From assembly GCF_018326285.1 (NCBI RefSeq), contig NZ_AP023362.1:5890001-5954000 (forward strand): DNA of 64,000 nt. The letters are read 5' to 3'. Origin of the DNA: Mycolicibacterium sp. TY81. GTDB taxonomy: Bacteria > Actinomycetota > Actinomycetes > Mycobacteriales > Mycobacteriaceae. This document shows, one piece after another, positions 9,050 to 18,322 of the stretch. How positions within the stretch are numbered: the stretch's first letter is position 1; the number at the start of each line of letters is the position of its first letter. Under the pieces are notes generated by a model. The model made no database searches and was not told where the DNA came from. It saw nothing but the letters and a program-made list of their open reading frames with translations. The position numbers and the translations under genes were made by a program.

Positions 9050-9631
9050 TCACTGTTGGCGTGCGGTGGCGAGTATTTCGTCCACCGTCCATTGGTCGTA
9101 GGCGTGGCTGCCGTACTTGGCGGCGAGGATTCGTCCATCGGGCCCGATGAGCAGATCGGCGGGCAGTCCGAGGTTGCCGTTGGTCGGTGAGGCGGGCAGT
9201 GGTGAGCGGCGTTTGGCGATCGCGGTCTTGATGGCGTGCCAGTATCCGCCGGGCAGCGCGCGCCAGGCCGCGAGTCTGAGGGCTTTTGTCGAGGCTTCCA
9301 CCCCGAATCGGCGGTAGAGATCCTTGTCGGGGTCGCCGACCACCGCAAAGGGCATATCGTCTTGGTATTTGCGCAGCTCGGCGGCGGTGGAGTGGAACAC
9401 CACCACTTCGCGGATGCCTGCGGTGTTGATCTCCTCGATTCGTCCGCTGATCGAGCGCAGGTGCAGATTGCATACCGGGCAGCCTGCGAAACGCCGGAAC
9501 TGCAGGTGCGTTAGCGCGCCCGTGGGGTCGGGAATCTGTACGGGTTCGTCGTTGAGTCCCCTAAGCAGCAGGGTGGGGAACTGCTCGCCGACAGTGACGC
9601 GCTTGGATCGTGCTGGGGCCGTGCGGGCCAT
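9050..9631 (-). CDS. Peroxiredoxin-like protein (AhpC/TSA_2 type)
   Basis: A 193-residue thioredoxin-fold protein with CPVC in FAGCPVCNLHLR near residues 50-53, a VVFHS segment and the C-terminal GPDGRILAAKYG typical of the peroxiredoxin-like family (AhpC-TSA_2). Such proteins use the CxxC pair in thiol redox chemistry; peroxide reduction is inferred. It is a clear paralogue of the protein at 24405-24968 (FAGCPICNVHL, AYDQWSVDE tail). It lies 60 bp upstream of the enoyl-CoA hydratase on the same strand. An AAGGAGA ribosome-binding site precedes the start. Confidence 0.87.
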   Translation of the reverse strand: MARTAPARSKRVTVGEQFPTLLLRGLNDEPVQIPDPTGALTHLQFRRFAGCPVCNLHLRSISGRIEEINTAGIREVVVFHSTAAELRKYQDDMPFAVVGDPDKDLYRRFGVEASTKALRLAAWRALPGGYWHAIKTAIAKRRSPLPASPTNGNLGLPADLLIGPDGRILAAKYGSHAYDQWTVDEILATARQQ

Positions 9632-9886
9632 GATGATCTCCTTCTACTGATGGGCCGATGGTCAGGTCGGGCGAGCAGATGCCCACCGTCGACGATCAAT
9701 TCGGTGCCGGCGGGCGTTCACTCGCCTCGTCGGCTCGTAGTGTGCCGGGCGGGGAGTTCGTTGGGGGGCCGGAGGGTCCACGCCCGCGTCGTCGTCGTCG
9801 ACCACGTTCGGACCCGGCCCCTTTCCGCTAGGGCCACACCGCACTTCGATGTGTCTTGCCCCGATGTGTTGCTTTGGTTGCGGTGC

Positions 9887-10309
9887 TCATCCGGCTTCCG
9901 TTGGGTTGTGGGTGAAGTCCAGCGTGTGCTGGTTGGCGTTGTCGATCGCGATGACAAAGCACACGCGTCCGGGGCCGCGGCTCGGGAAGGCGGCGCCGGT
10001 GTATTTGATTGAGATCGGGTCCATGTAGTGGCAGGCGGCGTCGTCGCGGACTGCGATGACCCTGCCCTGCAGGGCGGCCATCCGGTAGGGGTTGTCGAAC
10101 GCGGTGATCGACAGGCCGACGCGAGGGTCGCGGCGCATGTCCTTGGCCTTCGGGGCCTTGGCATGGGTGCAGATCAGGACGTTGTCGTCCTCGCGCGCGA
10201 CCCACACCACCCAATTGCGGGGATGACCGCCGGCCGAAACTGTGGACAGGTGCGCGTAATTCGGTCCGTCAATAAGCACCCGGATGCTGGCCGGGATCGG
10301 GCTCGACAT
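9887..10309 (-). CDS. PPOX-class flavin-binding protein
   Basis: A 140-residue split-barrel protein. YAHLSTVSAGGHPRNWVVW, the AKDMRRDPRVGLSI segment and a GRVI strand are typical of the pyridoxamine-5'-phosphate-oxidase-like family that in mycobacteria often binds F420 or FMN. The ATG at 10307-10309 is chosen because the fold begins there; the frame is open further upstream, but only as antisense to the next gene. A redox role on a small molecule is likely; substrate unknown. It sits between two peroxiredoxin-type genes on the same strand. Confidence 0.85.
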   Translation of the reverse strand: MSSPIPASIRVLIDGPNYAHLSTVSAGGHPRNWVVWVAREDDNVLICTHAKAPKAKDMRRDPRVGLSITAFDNPYRMAALQGRVIAVRDDAACHYMDPISIKYTGAAFPSRGPGRVCFVIAIDNANQHTLDFTHNPTEAG

Positions 10310-10430
10310 CCTCACCGCCCGCGCCGCTTGGCCGGGGAAGAGGCGGCGGGCACCAGGCGGCTCGGCTGCATGTGTTCCGTCGGGCTGGTCTGGCGGCACG
10401 GCAGCGGCCTGCAGCGGTGTGCGGCGTTGC

Positions 10431-10922
10431 TCATCGCGCGTCGGGGTGCTCGGACAGGTACCGGACGAAACCGATGACGTCGTCGGCAACCAGCCGCCCG
10501 ATGGCCCCGCTCGAGTACACCGCGAGCCGCACCGTCCCATCAGGTGCCAGCACGAAGCCCGTCGATTGCAGATAACGGGGATGGTCGTTGACGTAGGCAC
10601 CCGTCGCCGCAGCGATCGCGTCGGCGTCGGCGCTATGGCCAACCGGGAAACGCAGCTTGTGCTTGGCGACCAGCGCAGCCGAGGTCTGCTCATCATCCAC
10701 CGACAAGGCGATCACCTTGACGTTGAGTTCACTGAGCGTGTCGAGCGCGCGGGAGAACCCGGCCAGCTGGGCATTGCAGTATGGGCACCACGACCCGCGG
10801 TAGATCAAGATGACGCCGTAGGACCCGGCGAGATCGCCGGGCAGGGAGATCGTGGCGCCGCCGACGGCGGGAACCTCGATCCGGGGAAACAGCTGACCAT
10901 AATCGAGTCGGGACATCGGCAT
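10431..10922 (-). CDS. Peroxiredoxin (thioredoxin-fold, CPYC)
   Basis: A 163-residue AhpC/TSA-family protein. YRGSWCPYCN places the peroxidatic cysteine at C46 and a second at C49, followed by ALSVDD and GHSADADAIA segments. Such proteins reduce hydroperoxides with thiols. It is the first gene of the minus-strand row, and its start faces the TetR gene at 11008 across an 85-bp gap with two small palindromes. Control by that TetR is therefore likely. Confidence 0.88.
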   Translation of the reverse strand: MPMSRLDYGQLFPRIEVPAVGGATISLPGDLAGSYGVILIYRGSWCPYCNAQLAGFSRALDTLSELNVKVIALSVDDEQTSAALVAKHKLRFPVGHSADADAIAAATGAYVNDHPRYLQSTGFVLAPDGTVRLAVYSSGAIGRLVADDVIGFVRYLSEHPDAR

Positions 10923-10940
10923 CCTTCCGAGGGGTTGGGT

Positions 10941-10987
10941 GGACTACTCGGTCCATCATGATGACATAGGAGTGGACTGGCAAGTCC
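10941..10987. promoter_or_regulatory. Two candidate TetR operators between peroxiredoxin and tetR
   Basis: Two similar inverted repeats lie in the divergent gap: GGACTACTCGGTCC at 10941-10954 and GGACTGGCAAGTCC at 10974-10987. Both have GGAC...GTCC arms with the same spacing. One lies 19 bp upstream of the peroxiredoxin start and the other 20 bp upstream of the tetR start. This is the layout expected for a TetR protein repressing both itself and its neighbour. Confidence 0.6.
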
Positions 10988-11007
10988 AGTGTCGGTAGGC
11001 TGCGGTC

Positions 11008-11637
11008 ATGGTGTCAACGGAGGGCCCTGCTGGTTCGCGGCTGACGGCTCGCGGCGCGGCGACTAGAGCCCGCATCGTCGCGGCGGCGGCGTCGCTGGTG
11101 CAGGAGCACGGGGTGGCCGGAACCAGCCTGGACGATGTCATGGCCGTCACCGCCACCAGCAAGTCGCAGCTGTATCACTACTTCGCCAACAAGGACGCGC
11201 TCATTCGCGAGGTGATCACCATCCAGCTCGGCCGCGTGATCGCCGCCCAGGAGCCCGACCTTCGCGAGGTCTCGTCGTGGGAGGGTCTGCAGCGCTGGTG
11301 TGATCACCTCGTTGCCATGACCCGCGCGAGGCAGGGTGTCGGCGGCTGCCCCCTTGGCTCGCTGGTCGGTGAACTCGCTGAGCGATCCGAGACTGCGCGA
11401 CACGTGCTCGCGCAGTGCTTTGCCGAATGGGAATCGTATCTGTCCGCGGGCTTTGTGGCCATGCGCGACAACGGCGAACTGGCCGCCGAGGCCGACCCGG
11501 CCGAGCTCGCGTTGACAATGATGAGCGCGCTGCAAGGCGGTCTGCTGATGGCGCAGACCATGCGCAGCGCCCGCCCCGTCGAACTCGCCCTGAACATGGC
11601 GCTCGGGCACGTCAGTGCTTACCGGCGCAACCCATAG
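11008..11637 (+). CDS. TetR/AcrR family transcriptional regulator
   Basis: A 209-residue regulator with an N-terminal helix-turn-helix (about residues 19-65: ATRARIVAAAASLVQEHG, TSLDDV, SKSQLYHYF) and a C-terminal ligand domain with GGCPLGSLVGELAE, shared with the TetR at 23665. It is divergent from the peroxiredoxin gene and probably controls it through the paired palindromes. The GGCPLG motif with its cysteine could be redox-sensitive, but that is speculation. Confidence 0.9.
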   Translation: MVSTEGPAGSRLTARGAATRARIVAAAASLVQEHGVAGTSLDDVMAVTATSKSQLYHYFANKDALIREVITIQLGRVIAAQEPDLREVSSWEGLQRWCDHLVAMTRARQGVGGCPLGSLVGELAERSETARHVLAQCFAEWESYLSAGFVAMRDNGELAAEADPAELALTMMSALQGGLLMAQTMRSARPVELALNMALGHVSAYRRNP

Positions 11638-11792
11638 GCGCGACGGCGCTGATCAGCCAGCAGCCTGCGACTCAGTCGACGTCAGCTCGCCGGCAGGGCG
11701 GCCCCACCCGAGAGGCTGGTTCGGATCGGCAGCGACGCCACGGCCAACCCGACGCTGTTGTGCCGCGACCGTCTTGGATGGATAGGTGCGGC

Positions 11793-12500
11793 TCAACGGG
11801 CTGAGATCGCGAGGATGCGTTCGGCGTTGGCGTGGGCGATCTTTGCCCGGTCACCGGCACTGAGCGTTGTTCGCTGCAGCCGGGCGACGGCCTCTTGCGA
11901 GGACTCATACGGGTAGTCCACGGAAAACATGACAGCATCGGCGCCCACCTCCAGCACCGCCCCGGTCAGGGTCGCCGGCGAGAACACCCCGCTGGTGGTG
12001 AACACGATGTTGGTGCCGATGTAGGCCGATGGTGGTTGCTTGAGCGGTGTGCCGGGTTGGATGGTGCGGACACGCGAGTCGAGCCTGCTGCGCTGCAACG
12101 GCAAGAACGCGCCCATGTGGCCCAAGATCAGGGTGGCCGAAGGGATGGCGGTCGGAAAACTCCGGCGAAGAGTATCCGCAGGGCGTGGCCGCTGACCGCG
12201 GCGCCCCAACTCCCCGTCGGGCCATACAGTTCGCGCCGACCGTCCAGGGCATGCCACCGATCGGCCGGCGGGGCGCCCGGGTGCAGATACAGCGCTACGC
12301 CCAGCGCTTCCAAGGCGGCCCAAACCTCGTCGTACTCGGGTGCATCCAGGCAGTGTCCGCCCGGTCTGTGGATGCAGTCATTGACCAGCGCCCCGGACAA
12401 CCCGAGCTGTCGCACGCAGCGTTCCAGCTCGACCGCCGCCCCGGCCGGGTCCTGCAGCGGCAAGGCCGCAAAACCGCGGAACCCAAGGGTGTAATTTCAT
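11793..12500 (-). pseudogene. Amidohydrolase-family protein, truncated and frameshifted
   Basis: Two frames on the minus strand together give the C-terminal two thirds of an amidohydrolase_2 (decarboxylase-like) protein. The first reads FRGFAALPLQDPAGAAVEL to HALRILFAGVF; the second reads FPTAIPSATLILGHMGAFLP to DYPYESSQEA and AERILAISAR. The frame changes near 12155, where a DR or similar residue pair expected between GVF and FPTA is missing. The N-terminal metal-binding part is absent upstream of about 12500. The gene is therefore dead by both truncation and frameshift. Confidence 0.75.
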
Positions 12501-12509
12501 CGTTTCGGC

Positions 12510-13740
12510 GCCGATTCCGTCTGAAGTCCTCACGCCCAACGGCTGTGTCGCCGCCGTGGTGGTGACTGCTGGGGCCGAAAGTACTGGCGCTCCTAAAATC
12601 CTTAGCGGTCGGGCGCGATGCGCTGATTGTGCCGTCGGCGCTGGCGAGTTGGCGGCGTGCACATTTTTGAACGAACAGCGGATGAGGTCGCACAGGGGGC
12701 TGGTGTCCAAGCGGGCGTAAGCATGTTTGGTCGCGGCCGACAGGCCGATCTTGCAGACAGCATGGCTTTTCGGCAGTCGAAGACGGCGACAGAGCGTCCG
12801 GGTTCGCAAACGGCGACGGCCAGCTGCAGGAGCGCGGCGCGAAGGACTTTAACGTGGTCGCCTATTCCCCCCTGCACGGGGCAACGCCGCGGCATCCCGA
12901 TTCCGAGACCAATCTCCTTGTGCCGCTAGACCATACCGCGGCTGCCGCGAAGTCCAGTATCCACCGTGTCATCGGCGTCACCGTCACGATGTGCACGTCC
13001 GATTCGGATATCGAACTGGCACAGGCGTTCTGTTCACACCGCATCCCACTCGAAGCCACTGTGATGATGGTCAGCGGACGGCGGACGTTCGCGCTCAGCT
13101 GAAGGAGGCGGCGGTCGGGATTCCGATGCTGTCCTCGGTGTTGGCGCTTTTGTTGCTGTCGTTCGCCCGGCAAGCCAGGCCGGGCTGGCCGTGGTGGCGT
13201 GTCTGGGGGCGACTCGGTGAACGTCGATACCAGCCCGACTACTTCCGCTTCTCCGTAGGCCCGCGGTAAGACATTGTTCAAGCTTGCGGGAGGGGCGTCT
13301 GTGTTGCTTGTGGTGGCGAACCCCGCAGATTTCTAGGGCAGTGCAGGGCGGTGGACGAGGCCGGGTTTCGACTCGCGGTGATCATAACGGTGGCCGCTCG
13401 CAACAGGAACTGCAAACTTATTGTGCGGGCGCCACGGTTTGTTGTCGGGTGGGCGCATGGACTCTGACGATGCAGGAGAACATCGATACCCACCGCACTG
13501 CGACGTCCGCGTGGCCGGATCGTCTATCAGGTCATCGAGCGCTGTGCGGGACGGGAATGCGGTGCCAGCAGGCGCAGTTCATTGCGCAGACCCGATTGCG
13601 CAGACCCGTCTGCCTCGGAGGGTTGAAGTCCTTGGAGCCGGGCTTGTTGATCCGGTTCAGCGATACGAGTGCGCTACAGCTACGTAATGGATCCATAACC
13701 AGGAATATCTATCGTGCGACAGATTGGTAGCAAGGGAGTC
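12510..13740. other. 1.2-kb stretch without a supportable gene
   Basis: Open frames occur on both strands here, but none shows a family motif, a good ribosome-binding site and a convincing composition together. A minus-strand frame at 12602-12895 and a plus-strand hydrophobic frame near 13130-13269 are the least unlikely. A short direct repeat (GCGCAGACCCG with one change) occurs near 13577-13602. The last 70 bp are less GC-rich and probably hold the promoter of the sulfonate operon. I read most of it as decayed DNA. Confidence 0.5.
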
Positions 13741-13746
13741 TGCAGA

Positions 13747-14715
13747 ATGTCGACGCTCCGAGTTCGCGGCGGCCGGCTAGCCCGGTTGGTCGGCCGCATT
13801 GGATTTGTTGTGGCACTCGTGCTCTTCGTAGGTGGCTGTGGCGGGGGCGGTGGTGCCCCGGATACAGTCCGGATTGGGACTTTCGCCAGCGCAGTCGATT
13901 ACGCACCGTTCTATATCGCGCGCAAGCAACGGTTGTTCGAATCCGCCGTCGGCGCCGGCACGAAAGTCGACTACGTGGAATTCGACTCGGCGCCAGCCGT
14001 CACAGAAGCGTTGGCGACAAACCGGGTCGACATGGTCTTCATGGCCGAGCCGCCGGCTCTAATCGCCGCGGCGGCGGGAGTTCATTGCAGGATTGTGGCT
14101 CTGGGCGCGAGCCTGGTCCAGGACATCCTCGTACCGATCGACAGCAAGATCGCGAGCGCTGCCGATTTGGGCGGAGCGCGCGTCGGTGTGTTAGCGGGTA
14201 CGTCGTCGCATTACGCCTTGATCAAGATCGCCAAGGATGCCGGCGTCGATCCCAAGTTAATTCAAGTGATCGATATGGCCCCGCCGGACGCGAAGGCGGC
14301 GTTCGAATCAGGTCACCTGGATGCGTGGGCGGTGTGGCCGCCGTTCGTGCAGCAGCAGCTTGTCCAGAAGACCGCCAGGCTGCTACCGGCAGGCGATGCT
14401 GCGATCCAGTCCATCGCGGTTGCACGGCCCGGGCTGGCCGAAGATGCACTGGCCGTTTACTCCGCTTTGGTCGCTGCCATCGGCAAAGCAAAGGAGTTCA
14501 TCCGCGCATCACCGGCAGAAGCGAAATCGATTGTGGCCACTGAAGTTCGGGTCGATCCGGAGGTGGTCGAATTGGCCTGGCCGCGCCACGACTTCACCGC
14601 CACGCTGACTCAGGAGGTCATTGCCGACATCCAGGCGAAGGCCGATTTCCTGGCCGATGCTGGCTTCATTCAGCAGAAGGTCGATGTCAAGGACCTGGTC
14701 GGACCTCCGCGATGA
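13747..14715 (+). CDS. ssuA: ABC transporter substrate-binding lipoprotein (sulfonate/taurine/nitrate type)
   Basis: A 322-residue lipoprotein of the SsuA/TauA/NrtA fold. The signal peptide ends in lipobox VGGC (C31). Then come VRIGTFASAVDYAPFYIARK, a VDMVFMAEPPAL segment and AWAVWPPF, as in this family. It should capture an alkanesulfonate or related anion outside the membrane. The substrate is inferred from the ssuD-like gene three places downstream. The ATG at 13747 is chosen over 13714 because the signal peptide begins there, after a GGGAG sequence. Its stop overlaps the permease start (ATGA). Confidence 0.87.
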   Translation: MSTLRVRGGRLARLVGRIGFVVALVLFVGGCGGGGGAPDTVRIGTFASAVDYAPFYIARKQRLFESAVGAGTKVDYVEFDSAPAVTEALATNRVDMVFMAEPPALIAAAAGVHCRIVALGASLVQDILVPIDSKIASAADLGGARVGVLAGTSSHYALIKIAKDAGVDPKLIQVIDMAPPDAKAAFESGHLDAWAVWPPFVQQQLVQKTARLLPAGDAAIQSIAVARPGLAEDALAVYSALVAAIGKAKEFIRASPAEAKSIVATEVRVDPEVVELAWPRHDFTATLTQEVIADIQAKADFLADAGFIQQKVDVKDLVGPPR

Positions 14716-15536
14716 CGATGATGGTGACTGCGCCCGTGGCGACAAATGCGCCCCGTCGACGCCGGCGGTTCTTCGATCGTCTGACAAGCTGCGTACTTGC
14801 GCTGGCCGTACCGATCGGACTGGTCGTGGCATGGCACGTCGCGGTGGTCAGCGGCGTCCTGCCGCACACGCTCGTTGCTGGACCGCTCGACTCACTCGAA
14901 GCGTTCGTCAGGCTGGCGATGGATGGAACGCTGATCGAGCACGCGTGGGTCAGTGTGCGCCGCATAGCGATTGGCTTTGCCATCGGCAGCACGGTCGGCA
15001 TTCTGGCAGGGGCGGTGATCGGCACCAGCCCGTTGGCAGCCAAAATCCTGGAGCCCACCGCCTTGACGTTGATTCCGGTCCCGGCGGTGGCGTGGATTCC
15101 GGTGCTGGTCATCGTGTTTGGCATCGGAGAGCTCTCAAAGGTGACCTTGGTGGCGATCGGGTCCGCCACCACGCTGATCCTGGCGACCGCTGCGGGGATT
15201 CGTTCTGCCTCGCAAGATCTCGTGGAGGTCGCGCAGCTCTACGAGAAGTCGCGCTGGACAGTGCTGCGGACGGTGTTGCTGCCGTCGGCGGCTCCGTCGA
15301 TTGTCGCATCGGCGCGCGTTGCGATGGCGCTGTCGTGGACACTGTTGGTCGCGGCGGAGGTCATCGCGTCGGCTAACGGGTTGGGATGGCTCATCTGGGA
15401 TTCGCGCAACTTCGCACGGCCCGCTGCCATGATCGCCGGAATGCTCGCAATCGGCATTCTCGGAAAGGCCACCGATGGGCTTCTCGCCCGCTTCGGCCGC
15501 TACCTCACCCGCTGGGACCGCTCCTACCGTGGCTGA
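14712..15536 (+). CDS. ssuC: ABC transporter permease (SsuC/TauC type)
   Basis: A 274-residue inner-membrane protein with about six transmembrane helices and the EAA-type loop (about residues 173-195, DLVEVAQLYEKSRW) that docks the ATPase. It is of the BPD_transp_1 type found in sulfonate, taurine and nitrate importers. It overlaps the substrate-binding gene by 4 bp and the ATPase gene by 8 bp, so the three are translationally coupled. No defects are seen. Confidence 0.9.
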   Translation: MTMMVTAPVATNAPRRRRRFFDRLTSCVLALAVPIGLVVAWHVAVVSGVLPHTLVAGPLDSLEAFVRLAMDGTLIEHAWVSVRRIAIGFAIGSTVGILAGAVIGTSPLAAKILEPTALTLIPVPAVAWIPVLVIVFGIGELSKVTLVAIGSATTLILATAAGIRSASQDLVEVAQLYEKSRWTVLRTVLLPSAAPSIVASARVAMALSWTLLVAAEVIASANGLGWLIWDSRNFARPAAMIAGMLAIGILGKATDGLLARFGRYLTRWDRSYRG

Positions 15537-16377
15537 CGTGAATGGCGCGGAGGTGCCGGCCCTGCAAGTACGAATTCGCGAGAAACGGGTCACGGTCGGC
15601 AAGCGTCCCCTGGATGTGCTGAGCGAGGTCAACTTCGACGTCCGCCGTCAAGAGGTTGTCGGCATCGTGGGTGGCAGCGGAGCTGGCAAGACGTCGCTGC
15701 TGCGCGCGATCGCGGGCCTTGACACCACGTTCGTTGGCGAAATCCGGGCCTTCGGTCGACTCGTTCGGGGACCCGGCCGGGACCGGGGCCTGGTCTTCCA
15801 GGAGCACCGACTGATGCCGTGGATGTCGTTGTCTGACAACGTCGCCTACGCGCTGCCGTTCCGGAGACCGGCCGCCCAAATCGAAAAGCAAGTCGTCCAT
15901 GCGCTCGACCTGGTCGGGCTGGCCGGTTTCGGCAAGGCGTGGCCGAATCAGCTTTCCGGCGGCATGGCGCAGCGAGCCTCCTTGGCCCGCGCCTTGGTCA
16001 CCACTCCCGAGATCCTGCTGCTCGACGAGCCGCTGGGCGCGCTGGACAGCCTGCTGCGCAGTCAAATGCAAACCGAACTCGAGCGGATCATCCTCGACGA
16101 GGCGCTCACCGCGATCCTGGTGACCCACGACGTCGACGAGGCCGTGCTACTGGCAGACCGGGTGATTGTGATGGCTGGTCCACCCGGACGGATCATCGCC
16201 GACATGGCGCACCCCCAGCCCCGCCCGCGGGACGTGGCGGACCCAGCACTTCAGGCCCTCCGCGCCCAGATCCTCACTGTTTTGCATCAAGGAGGCAGGA
16301 ATGGACATCTACTGGTACATCCCCACCCACACCGACGGCCCACACCTGTCGACGATGCACCGGGCGCGGGCGGCTAA
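15529..16377 (+). CDS. ssuB: ABC transporter ATPase (SsuB/TauB type)
   Basis: About 282 residues. Walker A is GGSGAGKT, the Q-loop is VFQEHRLMPW, the signature is LSGGMAQRASLARAL and Walker B is ILLLDEP, followed by the H-loop THDVDEAV. VFQEHRLMPW is typical of sulfonate/taurine/nitrate ATPases. I chose the GTG at 15529, which overlaps the permease stop by 8 bp; the frame is open to 15475. The C-terminus runs 77 bp into ssuD, and the final His/Pro-rich 25 residues may be an accidental extension. Confidence 0.88.
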   Translation: MADVNGAEVPALQVRIREKRVTVGKRPLDVLSEVNFDVRRQEVVGIVGGSGAGKTSLLRAIAGLDTTFVGEIRAFGRLVRGPGRDRGLVFQEHRLMPWMSLSDNVAYALPFRRPAAQIEKQVVHALDLVGLAGFGKAWPNQLSGGMAQRASLARALVTTPEILLLDEPLGALDSLLRSQMQTELERIILDEALTAILVTHDVDEAVLLADRVIVMAGPPGRIIADMAHPQPRPRDVADPALQALRAQILTVLHQGGRNGHLLVHPHPHRRPTPVDDAPGAGG

Positions 16378-17398
16378 CCTGCGTTACATCACCCAAATCG
16401 CGCAGGCCGCAGACGATCTGGGCTATGTCGGAGTGCTGGTCCCGACGGGCTCGGTGTGTGAAGACGCATGGATCACCGCGTCGTTTCTGGCACCCGAGAC
16501 CACGAGCCTGCGATTCATCGTCGCTGTCAGGCCCGGGCAGTCGACCCCGTCGATGACGGCTCGAATGGCCTCGGCCTTCGACCGCTACAGCAGGGGTCGG
16601 CTCACCGTCAACGTGGTCTGTGGAGGCGATCCGGTCGAACTGGCCGGCGACGGTGTCTTCCTGTCGCATGGCCAACGCTATGAGCAGGCCGACGAGTACA
16701 TCCAGGCGTGGACCGACCTGCTGCAGGGCAAGACCGTGGACATGAACGGCCGATATGTCCGCATCGAAGGGGGGCAGCTTCACTACCTTCCCCTGCAGGA
16801 GCCGCACCCTCCGCTGATGTGCGGCGCCTCCTCTGGCGCTGGGCAAGCGTTCGCCGCGAAATGGATCGACACCGTGCTGACGTGGGGCGAACCACCGGAG
16901 CAGGTGCAGCCGAAACTCGACGAGATGCGGGCCAAGGCACACGCTGCCGGGCGACGAGTCACCTTCGGCATCCGGCTACACACCATTGTGCGGGAAACGA
17001 GCAGAGAAGCGTGGGCGGCCGCCGATGACTTGATCCGCTACGTGCGCGACGAGGACGTCGCCGCCTCCCAGGCGGCGCTGGCCCGCTCTGAGTCGGAAGG
17101 CCAACGCCGCATGGTGGCCCTGCACCGTGGCTCGAGGGAGCACCTCGAGGTGAGCCCCAACCTCTGGGCAGGCGTCGGTCTGGTCACCGGCGGGGCCGGC
17201 ACCGCGCTGGTGGGCAGTGTCGAGGAGGTCCGTGACCGGATCATGGAGTACCACGACATCGGCATCGACACGTTCATCCTCTCCGGGTATCCGCACCTCG
17301 AGGAGTGCTACCGGGTCGCTGAGACGCTGTTCCCGCAGCTGCCCTTCGAACCGAAGGTGAACAGCCTACAGCCGAAGGTGATCCCCGGCGGCTGGTGA
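16301..17398 (+). CDS. ssuD: LLM-class flavin-dependent monooxygenase, alkanesulfonate monooxygenase (SsuD-like)
   Basis: A 365-residue luciferase-like TIM barrel. MDIYWYIPTHTDGPHLS, the FIVAVRPG region, NVVCGGDPVELAGDG and YEQADEYI closely follow SsuD, the FMNH2-dependent enzyme that cleaves alkanesulfonates to sulfite and an aldehyde. It is the last gene of an uptake-plus-desulfonation operon. An AAGGAGG ribosome-binding site lies 7 bp before the ATG, inside the ssuB 3' end. The flavin reductase (SsuE) is not encoded nearby and must come from elsewhere. Sulfur supply under sulfate limitation is the usual role. Confidence 0.9.
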   Translation: MDIYWYIPTHTDGPHLSTMHRARAANLRYITQIAQAADDLGYVGVLVPTGSVCEDAWITASFLAPETTSLRFIVAVRPGQSTPSMTARMASAFDRYSRGRLTVNVVCGGDPVELAGDGVFLSHGQRYEQADEYIQAWTDLLQGKTVDMNGRYVRIEGGQLHYLPLQEPHPPLMCGASSGAGQAFAAKWIDTVLTWGEPPEQVQPKLDEMRAKAHAAGRRVTFGIRLHTIVRETSREAWAAADDLIRYVRDEDVAASQAALARSESEGQRRMVALHRGSREHLEVSPNLWAGVGLVTGGAGTALVGSVEEVRDRIMEYHDIGIDTFILSGYPHLEECYRVAETLFPQLPFEPKVNSLQPKVIPGGW

Positions 17399-17669
17399 TC
17401 GACTGTCAGGACAAGGTGTTGGCCTCGCTGACCACAGCGGCGCCCGCCAGGTTGACCGGAAATCGCCTCAGCTGCAGTCGCTTCCGTCATGGAGCGGGTA
17501 TTCAGGCCCACTCGCCGCGACACGATGGACGTGTGACGACGTGGGCGTGATAGCCGTCGCCGTCAAGTATCGGGCTCGGATTCTGGCGCCTCTCCGTTTC
17601 ACATCGGAGAGGCCGCCCTGCCGCGGTCTTCGAGGATGACCCCGGCACCGCACGTGTCGTGTGACGGCT

Positions 17670-17705
17670 GGCCTGGCGGGCCGCGGTCGCGTGACCCGCC
17701 AGGCC
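17670..17705 (-). terminator. Hairpin downstream of the AhpD-like gene
   Basis: An 11-bp perfect inverted repeat: GGCCTGGCGGG at 17670-17680 and CCCGCCAGGCC at 17695-17705, loop 14 nt. It begins 8 bp after the stop of the minus-strand gene at 17713 and also lies downstream of the convergent ssu operon, so it may end transcription from both sides. There is no clear T run, as is common in mycobacteria. Confidence 0.65.
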
Positions 17706-17712
17706 GTGCGGT

Positions 17713-18249
17713 TCACGGCTGCACGATTGGGAAGTCGATTTCGGTGTGCGCGACGTTGTTGAAGTAGTTCGTCAGCACGTTAAGGCCCACGTGGCCAATG
17801 ACTTCGGCGATCTCGGCGTCGGTCAGACCTGCGCGGCGCGCGTTTTCCAGATCGGCGTCATCGATGTGGCCGCGGTGTTCGTTGACGGCCACCGCGAATG
17901 CAAGGATCGCGGCGGTTTTGGGGTCGTCCGCATCTGCTTTGCGCGCCGACCCGATTTGATCGGCGCTGAGTCCCGCCGCCTTTTCACCCAGGTAGCTGTG
18001 TGCGGACAGGCAATACGAGCACCCATTGGCCTGTGCGATGGCGATGGCGAGGCGTTCGCGGGTGGAGCCCGGCAGCGTTCCGCGGTCGAGAGCGCCGGCC
18101 AAACCGAGATATCCGCGCAGCAGCGCCGGACTGTGCACCATCGCGCGGGTGAGGTTGGGAATCGTGCCCAATGCCTGCTGCACGGAGGCCAACGCCTCGG
18201 CCTGGTCGTTGGTCGCGTCGGCGTCGGTGACAAGGGACAGCGTGCTCAT
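17713..18249 (-). CDS. Carboxymuconolactone decarboxylase-family (AhpD-like) protein
   Basis: A 178-residue all-helical protein with the AhpD-type redox motif CSYCLSAH (near residues 76-83: two cysteines, then the histidine) in the setting ANGCSYCLSAHSYLG. This is the peroxidase-related/alkylhydroperoxidase subgroup. It probably takes part in thiol-dependent peroxide removal. The ATG at 18249 follows a GGAGGAGA ribosome-binding site. It is divergent from the ECF sigma gene at 18382, with a 132-bp shared gap. Confidence 0.88.
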   Translation of the reverse strand: MSTLSLVTDADATNDQAEALASVQQALGTIPNLTRAMVHSPALLRGYLGLAGALDRGTLPGSTRERLAIAIAQANGCSYCLSAHSYLGEKAAGLSADQIGSARKADADDPKTAAILAFAVAVNEHRGHIDDADLENARRAGLTDAEIAEVIGHVGLNVLTNYFNNVAHTEIDFPIVQP

Positions 18250-18322
18250 TGGTTCTCCTCCAGTATTGTTCGGGTTGATGGCCTTACACCGCATGCCAGA
18301 TCGATGAGGCCACTGGTTAGAC

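Noticed and set aside
12602..12895. A 97-codon minus-strand frame after the amidohydrolase remnant
   Set aside because: No recognisable motif, no ribosome-binding site and biased composition; probably decayed DNA.
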